Positions 43,507 to 52,528 of a stretch of DNA of 64,000 bases are shown here, piece by piece. Position numbers and translations under genes: made by a program. This DNA is from Gammaproteobacteria bacterium. Lineage in GTDB: Bacteria; Pseudomonadota; Gammaproteobacteria; Competibacterales; Competibacteraceae. Below the pieces are notes generated by a model. It made no database searches and had not been told where the DNA came from. It saw only the letters and a program-made list of their open reading frames with translations. Every line of letters begins with the position of its first letter. Positions within the stretch are counted from its first letter, which is position 1. The DNA is taken from contig JACKNE010000009.1 in assembly GCA_024235035.1 (NCBI GenBank), forward strand, positions 124,001-188,000, read 5' to 3'.

Positions 43507-44640
43507 ATGATCCAGAATTTTCATCTCTATGTCGCCCTATCCGGGCACGGCTTTGGTCACTTAGCGCAGGTAGCACCGGTATTGAATGCATGGCGACGGC
43601 ATCGCTCGACCAATAGACAGTTGACCGTGCAAAGCATGTTGCCAGAAGCCATATTGCGTAGTCGTATCGCCGGTCAATTTTCAGTGGTGCCTGGCTCGGC
43701 CGATTTCGGCATGGTGATGGCCGACGCACTGGAAGCTAAGGTGGTGGAAAGTCTAGCCGCCTACCGCGCTTTCCATGCTGACTGGGAAGCACGCTTGACT
43801 TGGCAGGAGCAGGTCTTGCGGGATGCCAGGCCGGATCTGCTGCTGGCCGACATCCCCTATCTGAGCTTAGCCGCCGCTGCTCGGTTAGGTATCCCGGCGC
43901 TGGCCCTTTGTTCACTGAACTGGGCGGATATCCTGACTGGATATGCCCGTCATGAACCGGATCTAGCAGATCTGCGCGCACCGATGCTCGCTGCCTACAA
44001 CAGTGCAGTCGCTTTTCTACAACCGGCGCCGTCGATGCCGATGCCTGAATTACGCAACGCCCAACCGATCGGCCCCATCGCTGCCCTAGGCCAGGATCGG
44101 CGAGCAGAGATCGAGCACCAACTTGGCTTGAGTGGCGACGAGTTGCTGGTACTCATTGGGCTAGGTGGGGTCGATATGCGTCCACCTCTTGAAGCATGGC
44201 CAAAATTGCCCGGAGTGTGCTGGCTGACGCCGCCGGTCTGGAGGACTGTGCGAACGGACATGCCGAGCTGGGCAGGGTTGACGGATTTGCCGATGGTGGA
44301 TCTCATTCGCTCCTGCGATGTGTTGTTCACCAAGCCAGGTTATGGCGCATTCACCGAAGCGGTCTGTAACAACGTCCGGGTACTCTATGTGGCGCGCGAC
44401 GATTGGCCGGAGGAGCCATGGTTGAGCCACTGGCTATTGGAGCACGGCAACGGCGTTAAGATCGACCGTCAGCAACTGGCCGCTGGCGAATTGGCAGCGC
44501 CGTTACAAGAATTACTGGCGCAACCACTCAAGCCGCCACTCTCACCGACCGGTATTGCCGAAGCGGTAGATTGGCTGGAGCGAACGACTGCGGTTGCAGC
44601 TCGATCAGGATCTCAGCGCGGTATTATCCGCCGAGAATAG
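43507..44640 (+). CDS. Glycosyltransferase-like protein (GT-B fold)
   Basis: A 377-residue protein with the outline of MurG/UGT-type glycosyltransferases. The N-terminus LYVALSGHGFGHLAQVAPVL matches the first Rossmann loop (glycine-rich, with His). DLLLADIPYLSLAAAARLGIPALALCSLNW is the end of the first domain. In the second domain ELLVLIGLGGVDM is followed by LIRSCDVLFTKPGYGAFTEAVCNNVRVLYVARDD, the donor-binding segment of GT-B enzymes. The substrate is unknown. It stands alone on the plus strand and converges with the EVE gene. Confidence 0.75.
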   Translation: MIQNFHLYVALSGHGFGHLAQVAPVLNAWRRHRSTNRQLTVQSMLPEAILRSRIAGQFSVVPGSADFGMVMADALEAKVVESLAAYRAFHADWEARLTWQEQVLRDARPDLLLADIPYLSLAAAARLGIPALALCSLNWADILTGYARHEPDLADLRAPMLAAYNSAVAFLQPAPSMPMPELRNAQPIGPIAALGQDRRAEIEHQLGLSGDELLVLIGLGGVDMRPPLEAWPKLPGVCWLTPPVWRTVRTDMPSWAGLTDLPMVDLIRSCDVLFTKPGYGAFTEAVCNNVRVLYVARDDWPEEPWLSHWLLEHGNGVKIDRQQLAAGELAAPLQELLAQPLKPPLSPTGIAEAVDWLERTTAVAARSGSQRGIIRRE

Positions 44641-44678
44641 TTGCGGATGGTTGCAAACCAGCACTGCCGCCGCCGAGG

Positions 44679-45143
44679 TCAATTTTCCAACGCCAGGATG
44701 AATGCCCACTGCGCTGCAGTAACTGGCAATACCGACAGCCGGTTACCCTGGCGCAGCAGGGTGAAGTCCCCCAACTCCACCCGATACGACTTTAGCTCGG
44801 CCAGCGTAACCGGTCGACGCAACCGCCGGATCAAGCGGACATCTACCCGATACCAACGCGGTTGATCCAATGTACTGCCTGGGTCGTAATAAGGGTTGGC
44901 CGGATCGAAAGCGGTCTCGTCTGGGTAACCTTCCCGCGTCACTTCGACGATGCCGACAATGGCCGGGCGAGTAGCGCCGGAATGATAGAAAAATGCCTGG
45001 TCGCCCAAACACAATCCATCTCGCAGAAAGTTACGGGCTTGGTAGTTACGTACCCCTTCCCAAGATGTAGTTTGATCCGGCATGGCTTCCAGATCGGCAA
45101 TGCCAAACGTCTTTGGCTCTGATTTCAGTAACCAATAGCCCAT
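44679..45143 (-). CDS. EVE domain protein
   Basis: A 154-residue single EVE (PUA-like) domain, a fold that binds modified bases in RNA or DNA. Family pieces are MGYWLLKSEPKTFGIADLEA, TSWEGVRNYQARNFLRDG, GDQAFFYHSGATRPAIVGIVEV and DPANPYYDPGST. Gammaproteobacteria often carry it beside the zapA/5-formyl-THF cyclo-ligase genes, as here, where it starts right after the cyclo-ligase stop. The biological role is not established; it is probably cytosolic. Confidence 0.93.
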   Translation of the reverse strand: MGYWLLKSEPKTFGIADLEAMPDQTTSWEGVRNYQARNFLRDGLCLGDQAFFYHSGATRPAIVGIVEVTREGYPDETAFDPANPYYDPGSTLDQPRWYRVDVRLIRRLRRPVTLAELKSYRVELGDFTLLRQGNRLSVLPVTAAQWAFILALEN

Positions 45144-45144
45144 G

Positions 45145-45831
45145 TCATTGCTCCGCCATCCCGATCAGATTCGTGAACCTATATAAATTCTTATCCGTCA
45201 CCGCTGCATCCAAGGGCACATCCCAGGATTGTCGGCTCAGCGCCGCGACCCGCTGAAATTCGTAACCCAATCCCAACAATCGGGGTCGGTGGCCTAACCA
45301 AGTCGGATCGAGGAGAAACGCGAAACTACGGTCGTAAAACCCTCCACCCATGCCCAATCGCGTCCCGGTTGTGTCGAAAGCCACCAATGGAGTCAACACC
45401 CAATCCATTTCGCACGGCAATCGCCATTCTTCTTGAGGGATTTCAGGTTCAGGAATGTTAAAACGGTTACGACGCAGCGCAACACCAGGCCAATATGGTG
45501 CAAACTGGAGAGCATCGCCGACCAACACCGGCAGATGGATGGCCTTACCCTCGACCCAGGCCCGCTCTAGCAGCGGCGCTGGGTCCAGTTCGCCATGACA
45601 GGCCCAGTAGCCGGCGATAACCGCTGCCTTGGAAAAGTCGGGGGTTTCCGCCAACCGGTAAGCAACCGTTAACGCGGCCTCATGCCGTTCGGCAGCGAAT
45701 AAGGCGCGACGCTGGGCGCGTAATGACCGGCGAAGTTCGCTTCCCTCCTCTAGCGGGGAAGGAATCAGGGGAGAATGGCAACCATCGATCACAGGACAAA
45801 AGAAAAGGCGCCGCTCACACGTCGCCAGCAT
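45145..45831 (-). CDS. fau: 5-formyltetrahydrofolate cyclo-ligase
   Basis: Converts 5-formyl-THF to 5,10-methenyl-THF with ATP. The basic ATP-binding start SELRRSLRAQRRALFAAER, the motif MDWVLTPLVAFDTTGTRLGMGGGFYDRSF and the C-terminal VPLDAAVTDKNL identify it. The start is uncertain. An ATG at 45831 gives 228 residues, but the first 30 (including SPLIPSPLEEG) look like translated intergenic DNA, and a GTG 13 codons in is an alternative. It lies just downstream of the 6S RNA gene, the classical ssrS-ygfA arrangement, and may be co-transcribed with it. Confidence 0.92.
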   Translation of the reverse strand: MLATCERRLFFCPVIDGCHSPLIPSPLEEGSELRRSLRAQRRALFAAERHEAALTVAYRLAETPDFSKAAVIAGYWACHGELDPAPLLERAWVEGKAIHLPVLVGDALQFAPYWPGVALRRNRFNIPEPEIPQEEWRLPCEMDWVLTPLVAFDTTGTRLGMGGGFYDRSFAFLLDPTWLGHRPRLLGLGYEFQRVAALSRQSWDVPLDAAVTDKNLYRFTNLIGMAEQ

Positions 45832-45837
45832 GAAGGG

Positions 45838-46030
45838 GGCATTCTCCGCCTGTGCCGTCTCGGGCTTTTGCCCTTGAACCGTAGAAGTTCAAGTGGGGAG
45901 CAGCGCGATGCATCAGGCTTTCCACAACTTGGCGGACATGCACACCTGCACCAACAACCACATCCCCGGGTATAATCAATTAGGATCAAGGGGTTACCCA
46001 GCCCACTACTCGAACACCGCAGAGAATGCC
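45838..46030 (-). ncRNA. ssrS: 6S RNA
   Basis: 6S RNA binds and inhibits the sigma-70 RNA polymerase holoenzyme in stationary phase. It is called from position (between zapA and the cyclo-ligase gene) and structure. The ends GGCATTCTC and GAGAATGCC pair perfectly, and the 3' half contains the conserved CTTGAAC-loop-GGTTCAAGGGC hairpin followed by GCCCGAGACGGCACAGGCGGAGA, closely like the E. coli 3' half. The 5' half has GTGGGCTGGGTAACCCCTTGATCC. About 193 bases, a normal length. The exact ends are approximate. Confidence 0.88.
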
Positions 46031-46058
46031 CAAACTCAAAACTTATTGAGGTACGCAG

Positions 46059-46088
46059 ATTATACTCCAGCCAAGACCGCTTTGTTAA
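46059..46088 (-). promoter_or_regulatory. Likely 6S RNA promoter
   Basis: A perfect TATAAT on the minus strand (46059-46064) with TTAACA 18 bases upstream. It overlaps the last codons of zapA. Transcription would begin some 20 bases before the paired 5' end of 6S RNA, so a short leader is probably processed off. Confidence 0.55.
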
Positions 46089-46375
46089 AGCACCATGTCG
46101 ACTTTTTGCAATAAATCTCGCACCTGACGACCGATGATCGCTTCCGCATCCGCCGCCTGACGCTGCTGTCGCAGCAGATCATGACTGAGATTCAACGCCG
46201 TCATCACTGCAATAGCTTCTAAACTCAAGTGCTTGCCTTGACTGCGAATTTCTTCCATCCGCTCGTTCAGGTAGTGGGCCGCTTCCAACAACTCATCCTG
46301 CTCGGACGACTGGCAGGCAAACCGGTATTCGTACCCGATCAATTGAACGACGACACTGTGACTTTCCTGGCTCAC
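46085..46375 (-). CDS. zapA: Cell division protein ZapA
   Basis: A 96-residue protein that cross-links FtsZ filaments at the division ring. The N-terminal globular part reads VVVQLIGYEYRFACQSSEQDELLEAAHYLNERMEEIR, followed by a coiled coil (LSLEAIAVMTALNLSHDLLRQQ). Its ATG overlaps the stop of the upstream coiled-coil gene. It precedes 6S RNA as in E. coli. Confidence 0.93.
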   Translation of the reverse strand: MSQESHSVVVQLIGYEYRFACQSSEQDELLEAAHYLNERMEEIRSQGKHLSLEAIAVMTALNLSHDLLRQQRQAADAEAIIGRQVRDLLQKVDMVL

Positions 46376-46650
46376 GAGGCTTGCTCCAGATCTCTCAAAC
46401 GCACGATCATCGCTTCGATACGGGAACGGGATTGTTCATTCTTGCCATGCAAGGTATCGCGCTCAATCTGCAAGAGCGTCATTTGCTCACGCAATTCCCG
46501 ATTTTCCCGAAACACCTGTTCGCACCGTTGCACCAGTCGCTCGATCCGTTCAGCAAGAATAGCCAAATCGGTCACCACCGTTCCGGAAGGATCATCGAAG
46601 CCTTCGGCTGCGAAGGGAGCGATATTTTCTTCAAAGTTTTCACTGTCCAT
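46372..46650 (-). CDS. ZapB-like coiled-coil protein (TIGR02449 type)
   Basis: A short protein of about 92 residues with an acidic N-terminus and a heptad-rich coiled coil from about residue 30 to the end (LAILAERIERLVQRCEQVFRENRELREQM). Proteins of this type sit directly upstream of zapA in many gammaproteobacteria. The ATG at 46650 is chosen; a GTG three codons earlier is possible. It overlaps zapA by four bases, so both are made together. A division-ring role is inferred from the neighbour. Confidence 0.82.
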   Translation of the reverse strand: MDSENFEENIAPFAAEGFDDPSGTVVTDLAILAERIERLVQRCEQVFRENRELREQMTLLQIERDTLHGKNEQSRSRIEAMIVRLRDLEQAS

Positions 46651-46768
46651 AAAAAACACTATAAAGCGGTTATTCCAATCGAGTCAATTCCGGGACGCTT
46701 CAGGAATCCGATCCGGCAATGATAGGATGCATCGTCTGTTGTTCCACCTGCTGGCTTTGGAGCTCCTC

Positions 46769-47320
46769 ATGTCCGCCAATGACTCATTTCAATTCGAACA
46801 TCTGAGCCGGTTGCTGGCCCCCATCGATCCAGCTGAGTTGCATGGATTACTGTGTGGCCTGTTATGCGCAAGGATAAATCCGGATCGCAACCAATGGCTG
46901 CTCCATGCTCGTGAGATGTTGGCCGATGATAGCGAATTTTCTTCAACAGTGAATGATCTACTCTGGCAATGGTTCGATGAAGGCATAATCCGAATCAACA
47001 GTCTCGACGAACCCATTACCCCATTGCTACCGGATGACGATGCACCGTTGAGCCAACGGGTCAATGCGCTGAGCGGCTGGTGTCAGGGATTGTTATATGG
47101 ATTGGGTCTCGGTGAAATCGGACCAGATAATCGGTTGAGTGCGGAAAGTCAGGAATTCCTGCGAGATATTGCGGATATTGCCCAAGTGGGCTTCGATACC
47201 GATGAAGGAGGTGAGGCTGATGAAAACGCGTACTTTGAAGTCATTGAGTATCTACGAGTCGGAACACTGCTGATCCACCAAGATACTCAACGATCGGCAG
47301 CCTCTTCCTACCCGCCCTGA
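46769..47320 (+). CDS. ygfB: UPF0149 family protein YgfB
   Basis: A 183-residue UPF0149 protein. The start MSANDSFQFEHLSRLLAPID, the signature ELHGLLCGLLCA, LSGWCQGLLYGLGLG and the C-terminal NAYFEVIEYLRVGTLLIHQD are typical. In Pseudomonas YgfB modulates expression of the AmpDh3 amidase and beta-lactam resistance. The start at 46769 is chosen; the frame stays open much further upstream but overlaps the zapA operon on the other strand. It precedes pepP as in E. coli. Confidence 0.9.
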   Translation: MSANDSFQFEHLSRLLAPIDPAELHGLLCGLLCARINPDRNQWLLHAREMLADDSEFSSTVNDLLWQWFDEGIIRINSLDEPITPLLPDDDAPLSQRVNALSGWCQGLLYGLGLGEIGPDNRLSAESQEFLRDIADIAQVGFDTDEGGEADENAYFEVIEYLRVGTLLIHQDTQRSAASSYPP

Positions 47321-47390
47321 AATGTATTTTTGCACAGTCTTCACCTTGAACTGCTTTCCTGGAGTCAAGATTTAGGGAACCATAGAGCCT

Positions 47391-48788
47391 ATGAACCTAG
47401 AACGATCGCCAATGCTTGCTTGCACGATTCCCACCCCAGTCTTTGCCCGCCGCCGCCGAACGCTGATGGATCGGATGGGCCCGAACTCGGTCGCTCTATT
47501 ACCTGCTGCGCCCGAAGCGCCGCGCAACCGCGATATCCATTATCCCTATCGCCAGGATAGTGATTTTTATTATCTGACGGGCTTCCCGGAGCCGGAAGCC
47601 ATCGCCGTTCTCATCCCCGGCGCGGAACAGGAATTTCTGCTGTTCTGCCGCGATCGTGATCCGCATATGGAAATCTGGCATGGTCGTCGCGCTGGACCTC
47701 AAGGCGCTAAGGAACGCTACGGCGCGGACAATGCCCATCCTATCGCTCATTTAGACAAGGTTTTGCTGCCGCTCCTGGAGCGCTGCGAGAACGTGTACTA
47801 TGCCATCGGTTATCGTCCGGATTTTGATCAACAGGTGATGGGCTGGATCAATCAAACCCGAGCTAAAGCCCGTATCGGCGTGCAAGCGCCAGCCACTATC
47901 ATGGCCTTGGAGCATCTGTTGCACCCGATGCGACGTTGCAAGGATAGCGAGGAAATCGCAGTCATGCGTGAATCAGCCCGCATCGCTTGCGCAGCGCATC
48001 GCCGAGCGATGCGAATCTGCCATCCGGGGATGAAGGAGTATGAAGTCGAAGCCGAGATTTTTCATACCTTCCTAAGCAACGGCGCCGGCTGGTCATATCC
48101 GGCTATCGTCGCCGGCGGCGATAACAGTTGCATCCTACATTACACGGAGAACAACGCTGAACTACATGATGGCGATATGCTATTGATCGACGCCGGTGCA
48201 GAAGTAGACGGCTATGCATCCGACATCACTCGCACTTTTCCGATCAACGGGCGCTTTTCCGGTGAGCAGCGAGCAATTTACGAACTGGTGCTAACGGCGC
48301 AGAAAGCCGCCATCGACAAGGTTCGGCCCGGTTGTCATTTCAACGAGCCACACGATGCCGCAGTCCAGGTCTTGACTGAAGGATTAGCTGCGTTGGGCCT
48401 GTTACAGGGCAATGTGGACGAATTGATCCAGCTGGAAAAATACAAACAATTCTATATGCACCGCACCGGTCACTGGCTAGGTATGGATGTACATGATGTC
48501 GGCAGTTACAAAACCGGCGAAGACTGGCAAATCTTTGCACCCGGCATGGTAACCACGATTGAACCAGGTCTGTATATTCCTGCCGGCAGTAAAATGGCCG
48601 ATGACTGTTGGGCGCAGCTCGGCGTTCATCTGGAAGCCGACCTGGATGAACGCTGGCAGCGCATTGGCGTGCGTATCGAGGACGACGTGCTGGTTACGGA
48701 AGGAGAGCCTGAGGTGCTCACTGCCGCCGCGCCCAAGGAAATCGATGACATCGAGATGCTGATGAGAAACCGAGAAAAACCTGACTGA
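47391..48788 (+). CDS. pepP: Xaa-Pro aminopeptidase P
   Basis: A 465-residue metallopeptidase removing N-terminal residues before proline. The N-terminal domain has the RDIHYPYRQDSDFYYLTGF landmark. The C-terminal pita-bread domain supplies the two-metal site: Asp in LLIDAGAEVDGYASDITRTF (two Asp), His in MHRTGHWLGMDVHDVG, Glu in TIEPGLYI and Glu in GVRIEDDVLV. Length and context (after ygfB) match E. coli. The following ubiH and visC genes of E. coli are absent here; a related monooxygenase lies at 19819. Confidence 0.96.
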   Translation: MNLERSPMLACTIPTPVFARRRRTLMDRMGPNSVALLPAAPEAPRNRDIHYPYRQDSDFYYLTGFPEPEAIAVLIPGAEQEFLLFCRDRDPHMEIWHGRRAGPQGAKERYGADNAHPIAHLDKVLLPLLERCENVYYAIGYRPDFDQQVMGWINQTRAKARIGVQAPATIMALEHLLHPMRRCKDSEEIAVMRESARIACAAHRRAMRICHPGMKEYEVEAEIFHTFLSNGAGWSYPAIVAGGDNSCILHYTENNAELHDGDMLLIDAGAEVDGYASDITRTFPINGRFSGEQRAIYELVLTAQKAAIDKVRPGCHFNEPHDAAVQVLTEGLAALGLLQGNVDELIQLEKYKQFYMHRTGHWLGMDVHDVGSYKTGEDWQIFAPGMVTTIEPGLYIPAGSKMADDCWAQLGVHLEADLDERWQRIGVRIEDDVLVTEGEPEVLTAAAPKEIDDIEMLMRNREKPD

Positions 48789-48831
48789 ATAACGCGATGT
48801 CACATTTCCCACCATCCCTACTTGAACCCGC

Positions 48832-50616
48832 TTACGCAGGCAGTTGAAATACGCGCACTGAATTTAGTAAACCCCGTGCGAATTCCACCAACCGATTGGT
48901 TTGCACATTCTGCTCCTGTAAATACTGGCTGGTCTGTTGGGTGCTTTCCTGAATCTGCTGAGCACGCCCTAACAGCTTACCGCTGATCCGAGCCTGATCC
49001 TGTGACTGGTCAGCAATCTGCCGCACGGCGGCCACTAGATCGGCAGTGGTTTGCTGAGTACGTTTCATCTGATCGCCTGCCCGTTCCGCCAGACGACTGC
49101 CGTCTACCGCTTGATCGATAGCCGCGTTGATCGCATGAACCGTATCGGCGGTTTCGATCTGGATGCTGCTGAGCAACGTGGCGATGCGTGACGTCGCCTC
49201 GCGCGCATTTTCAGCCAATCGTTGCACTTCATTGGCGACCACCGCGAACCCACGCCCTGCTTCACCTGCTGAAACCGCGTGCATACTGGCGTTGAGCGCC
49301 AAGATGTGGGTTCGCTCAGCGATGGTGTTGATCAGGTTGACGACACCGGTTATCTCTTGCGAGCGCTCGCCCAATCGCTTGATGCGTTTTTCCGTTTCGC
49401 GGATGGTATCGCGAGTACCGTTGATGCCATCGACCGTGTCGGTCACCGTGCGCAATGCTGCCTGGGTAGTTTGAATCGTGGTTTCGGCAGCTTTGTTGCA
49501 GGTCTGGGCCAGCCCAGCGATTCGCTGCATGGTTTCAGCAGTGACCGATAATTCGGCAACGGTTTGCTCGACCGCCTGGCGCTCATTCGCAGCAGCGATG
49601 ATCACCGTATCGGACTGGGCCTTCACCGTGTCGGACGCACTCGCCACCTGCTCGGAAATACAGGTGACGTCCCACAGCACGCGGGCGGTTTCTTCGATGA
49701 GTAGGTTCAAGGCGTCGGCCACCGATCCGGTTACGTCCTCGGTGACCGGTGCCCTGACCGTTAGGTCACGCTGGCTGAGTTGGGAGACCGCTTGCAATAA
49801 GCCGATGACCGATTCGTTCAACCGATCACTCTCCCGTTGGGCTACGACCAACGCGGCTACCCGCTCATTCAATAACCGATCGAATGCCCATCCAAGCTGA
49901 CCCAATTCACCGCTACCCTGGAGGCCAGTGCGAGCCGTGTAGTCGCCTTCATTGATCTGGCGCGCGGTGTCGACGATCCGGTTAACCGGTTGGGCAATGG
50001 AACGATAGATCATCCAGCTGATCAATGCCGAACAACCCAACCCAGTGATCGCCAAGATCATAATGAACCATTGAAACTGCTGGTTGGTACGTTGGGTATC
50101 AGCCAGCGCTTGACGAGATTGGGCCGAAACCTGGGTAGCCGAAACCAACATCGACTTGAAAAAAGGATTGATCTGCTCATCGAGGTCATTGGCTACAAAC
50201 AGGCCGAGGTGAACACGGTCGCGCTGATCGATCAAGGCAGTCAATTCTTTGGTAACTACTCGCACCGCTTCAATGCTGGCTTGAATACCCTCGGGCCGTT
50301 TAGCGAACCCTTCAAGATAGCGTTGCCAATTGCTCTCGATCTCAGCGGTTGCCTGAGGTAGCGCAGCCTCCGCATCCTCCCAGGTGATGCTGCCCAGAAC
50401 CATTCGGTTGACTAAGCTGAGCAGGTCGCTGCGCACCGCTTCGGTCAATGTGCCTAGCTGCGATTGAGTGACCGCTATAGCGCTGACTTGACCGACGGCG
50501 CCACCGATTCGGTTCATGCCCAAGTAGGCGACAAAACCAACGAGAACAAGAAATAACAATTGCACAACGATGAGGAAAGTCAAACGAGCCCTGATGTTCC
50601 GATTGCCCATTTTCAT
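48832..50616 (-). CDS. Second PilJ-like methyl-accepting receptor
   Basis: A 594-residue receptor closely similar throughout to the one encoded at 29164-30957. Helix 1 is at about 12-34, the helical-bundle periplasmic region at about 35-185, helix 2 at about 187-208, then HAMP and a signalling coiled coil with INTIAERTHILALNASMHAV and AGEAGRGFAVVANEVQRLAE. No cheA or cheW gene is near, so it presumably plugs into the ChpA-like kinase system about 14 kb away. It follows a binding-protein gene, 87 bases upstream on the same strand. Confidence 0.93.
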   Translation of the reverse strand: MKMGNRNIRARLTFLIVVQLLFLVLVGFVAYLGMNRIGGAVGQVSAIAVTQSQLGTLTEAVRSDLLSLVNRMVLGSITWEDAEAALPQATAEIESNWQRYLEGFAKRPEGIQASIEAVRVVTKELTALIDQRDRVHLGLFVANDLDEQINPFFKSMLVSATQVSAQSRQALADTQRTNQQFQWFIMILAITGLGCSALISWMIYRSIAQPVNRIVDTARQINEGDYTARTGLQGSGELGQLGWAFDRLLNERVAALVVAQRESDRLNESVIGLLQAVSQLSQRDLTVRAPVTEDVTGSVADALNLLIEETARVLWDVTCISEQVASASDTVKAQSDTVIIAAANERQAVEQTVAELSVTAETMQRIAGLAQTCNKAAETTIQTTQAALRTVTDTVDGINGTRDTIRETEKRIKRLGERSQEITGVVNLINTIAERTHILALNASMHAVSAGEAGRGFAVVANEVQRLAENAREATSRIATLLSSIQIETADTVHAINAAIDQAVDGSRLAERAGDQMKRTQQTTADLVAAVRQIADQSQDQARISGKLLGRAQQIQESTQQTSQYLQEQNVQTNRLVEFARGLLNSVRVFQLPA

Positions 50617-50703
50617 TCAGCCTTTCAAATGGAGTGATCACTTTTCAAAAAACCAGACCAGGTTTCGCCAAGCAGGTTTTTCGATGCTGGCCGGCGCGAT
50701 GGA

Positions 50704-51954
50704 TCAATTCTGTAGCAGCGATCGCCAGTCCTCTGCGGTGAGCATTCTGGATCGGTCAGCGCCCGACACCATCAGCAGGACCGAGCTGGAACCAGGGTTG
50801 CCGTCGGTGAAATCGATCTTCAATCCACCGACCTCAAAGGGTCGCCGACGGGCGGTCTGGAGAAAATGGGTGCGAGTCAGTGGCCCGTCTATCGAGCGCA
50901 AGATGGACAAAAACATGCGCCCGACGATAAAACCCTCGAGGCTCAATGGATTGAGCGCAGGACCGAGCGCACCTCTCGCGTCAGTCAATAGAGGTAATGT
51001 TGCATCCGGTGCCGGAACCACCTGAGTGATGATGATCGGCTCGCGCGTTCCATTTTCCTGCAGGAGTCTGGGCAATTCGTTTCCAGCTGCAGTGACCGAG
51101 AGCGCTGCAAAAATCCAAGGTTCGTTCTTATAGCGAGCATAGGCAATGAAAGCGGCGGCAACTTGGGGAACCGCCACCAGGACCACCAAGCGACACGCCT
51201 CGCCAGTGGTTTGCTCCCAGGCTTTGAGCGATTGATAGCCTTCGCGTAAATGCATAGTGCCTCGGCGATAAAAACCGACCGGCCCCAAGTTGTCGAGCGC
51301 GGGATTGATACCACCCATCGTCATGTCGATGATGTGGTCCAGTTTATCAATGATCGACTGAGTCTCCGGGCGTTCGGACAAACCGATTTTCAACCCCTCA
51401 ATGCCGGCTAGACCGTAAGCGTCGTTTTGCAGGAACGCGCAAATTCGTGTCGGTTTCACACCAGCGTCCGTTGCCGCCCGAATCAATTCAGCGATCTCTT
51501 GGGCATGGCTGGGACGAAAATTGAGCATCTCTTCAGTTTGGCCAACCTCGCCCGCCGCGTAAAAACCCACCGCCGGTACATGATTGGACGTCAGCACTGG
51601 CATCAGCTTTAGGGCGGTCAGCGTTCCCACATTGCCCAGCATAGAAAAAATACCTTTCTCAATCAACATATTACCAGCCTGTAAGGTGGTAATCGGTTCA
51701 CCGAAGTCGTTCACAGCCTCGAACTCCAACATGCGCCCTTGCACAGTCTGCCCCGCCAGTGCTGCTTCGATGCCCTTTTTCATATTGAAGCCGTAAACTT
51801 CGTTGTCTCCTCCGAGTGGCATTAGCGCGCCGACACGAATGACGGTTGCAGTCACTCCAGGCTCTTCAGCGATCGATATTCCCGGAACGATCAGACAGAA
51901 CAACAGGACAAGTCGCCATGTCTGATTTCGCCAGAACGACAACCTAAGCCGCAT
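50704..51954 (-). CDS. Fourth periplasmic binding protein, paired with receptor
   Basis: A Peripla_BP_6 protein of 416 residues with start at 51954 (MRLRLSFWRN, signal ending SIAEEPG). Two further in-frame ATGs lie upstream (51993 and 52041), and none has a strong ribosome binding site. The mature part has VTATVIRVGALMPLGGDNEVYG, ICAFLQNDAYGLAGIEG, DNLGPVGFYRRGT, EACRLVVLV and EVGGLKIDFTDGNPGSSSVLL. It shares layout and the two conserved Cys regions with the three tandem proteins at 25-29 kb. No transporter genes are present. It is probably the ligand sensor of the adjacent receptor. Confidence 0.88.
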   Translation of the reverse strand: MRLRLSFWRNQTWRLVLLFCLIVPGISIAEEPGVTATVIRVGALMPLGGDNEVYGFNMKKGIEAALAGQTVQGRMLEFEAVNDFGEPITTLQAGNMLIEKGIFSMLGNVGTLTALKLMPVLTSNHVPAVGFYAAGEVGQTEEMLNFRPSHAQEIAELIRAATDAGVKPTRICAFLQNDAYGLAGIEGLKIGLSERPETQSIIDKLDHIIDMTMGGINPALDNLGPVGFYRRGTMHLREGYQSLKAWEQTTGEACRLVVLVAVPQVAAAFIAYARYKNEPWIFAALSVTAAGNELPRLLQENGTREPIIITQVVPAPDATLPLLTDARGALGPALNPLSLEGFIVGRMFLSILRSIDGPLTRTHFLQTARRRPFEVGGLKIDFTDGNPGSSSVLLMVSGADRSRMLTAEDWRSLLQN

Positions 51955-52254
51955 CACACTAATTTGATTAGGGAAGCACAATGCTGAATGCATACTCAAT
52001 GGGATTCTCTGCAACGATCTTAAAAGCGGTGAGCCGTACATTCATCATTTGATCAGGCATCACCATTGGATTGACCCGCTAGTGTTCTAAGGTGGATTCC
52101 CTGGTCAACACCGGCCTTTCTGGTGGCCTCGTAAAAGTGCATGTAGTGTATAGGTGAAGAAGCACATCGGGTCGATTTGCCGATACCTCAGCCAGATCGA
52201 TCGGTTGCAGCGGAACACTGGAAAGGGATTCTGCGGGCGCATGGTGACGGTTTT
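51955..52254. other. Intergenic region upstream of the binding protein and PilZ genes
   Basis: About 300 bases between the minus-strand binding-protein gene and small plus-strand reading frames. It should hold the promoters of both divergent units. I see no convincing -10/-35 pair, dyad or RNA gene in it. Confidence 0.4.
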
Positions 52255-52404
52255 ATGATAAAAAAAATACAAAACGACTGCTTAATGCAGGCGAACACCG
52301 CACTACACCGAGCGGAACAAATCGAACATGATCAAGCGAATCTTGGGATGCTTATAGCCAAATTGAGATCTTGTTCTCAGCTATTGAAAAATTGCCGCTA
52401 TTGA
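52255..52404 (+). CDS. Possible 49-residue protein upstream of PilZ gene
   Basis: An ATG frame (MIKKIQNDCLMQANTALHRA...) with a polar, mostly helical composition and three Cys. GGTGACGG lies a few bases ahead of the ATG. It is followed by another small frame and the PilZ gene in the same direction. I do not recognise it; it may be noncoding. Confidence 0.25.
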   Translation: MIKKIQNDCLMQANTALHRAEQIEHDQANLGMLIAKLRSCSQLLKNCRY

Positions 52405-52423
52405 AGAACTCAAAAAGAATCCT

Positions 52424-52525
52424 ATGAAAAATGGTATAAAATTAAGAAAACTGTGGGGACTCACCAGCTGTTGCGACGATGATGAGTATTCCACGTCCGA
52501 ACTATTGACTTACCAAGAGGGTTAA
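52424..52525 (+). CDS. Possible 33-residue leader peptide before PilZ gene
   Basis: A short frame, MKNGIKLRKLWGLTSCCDDD..., with a basic front half and an acidic back half around a Cys-Cys pair. Its stop is 3 bases before the GTG start of the PilZ gene, the spacing expected for translational coupling. The ribosome binding site is weak (A-rich AAGAAT). It could be a regulatory leader or a small protein; not recognised. Confidence 0.4.
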   Translation: MKNGIKLRKLWGLTSCCDDDEYSTSELLTYQEG

Positions 52526-52528
52526 TCG

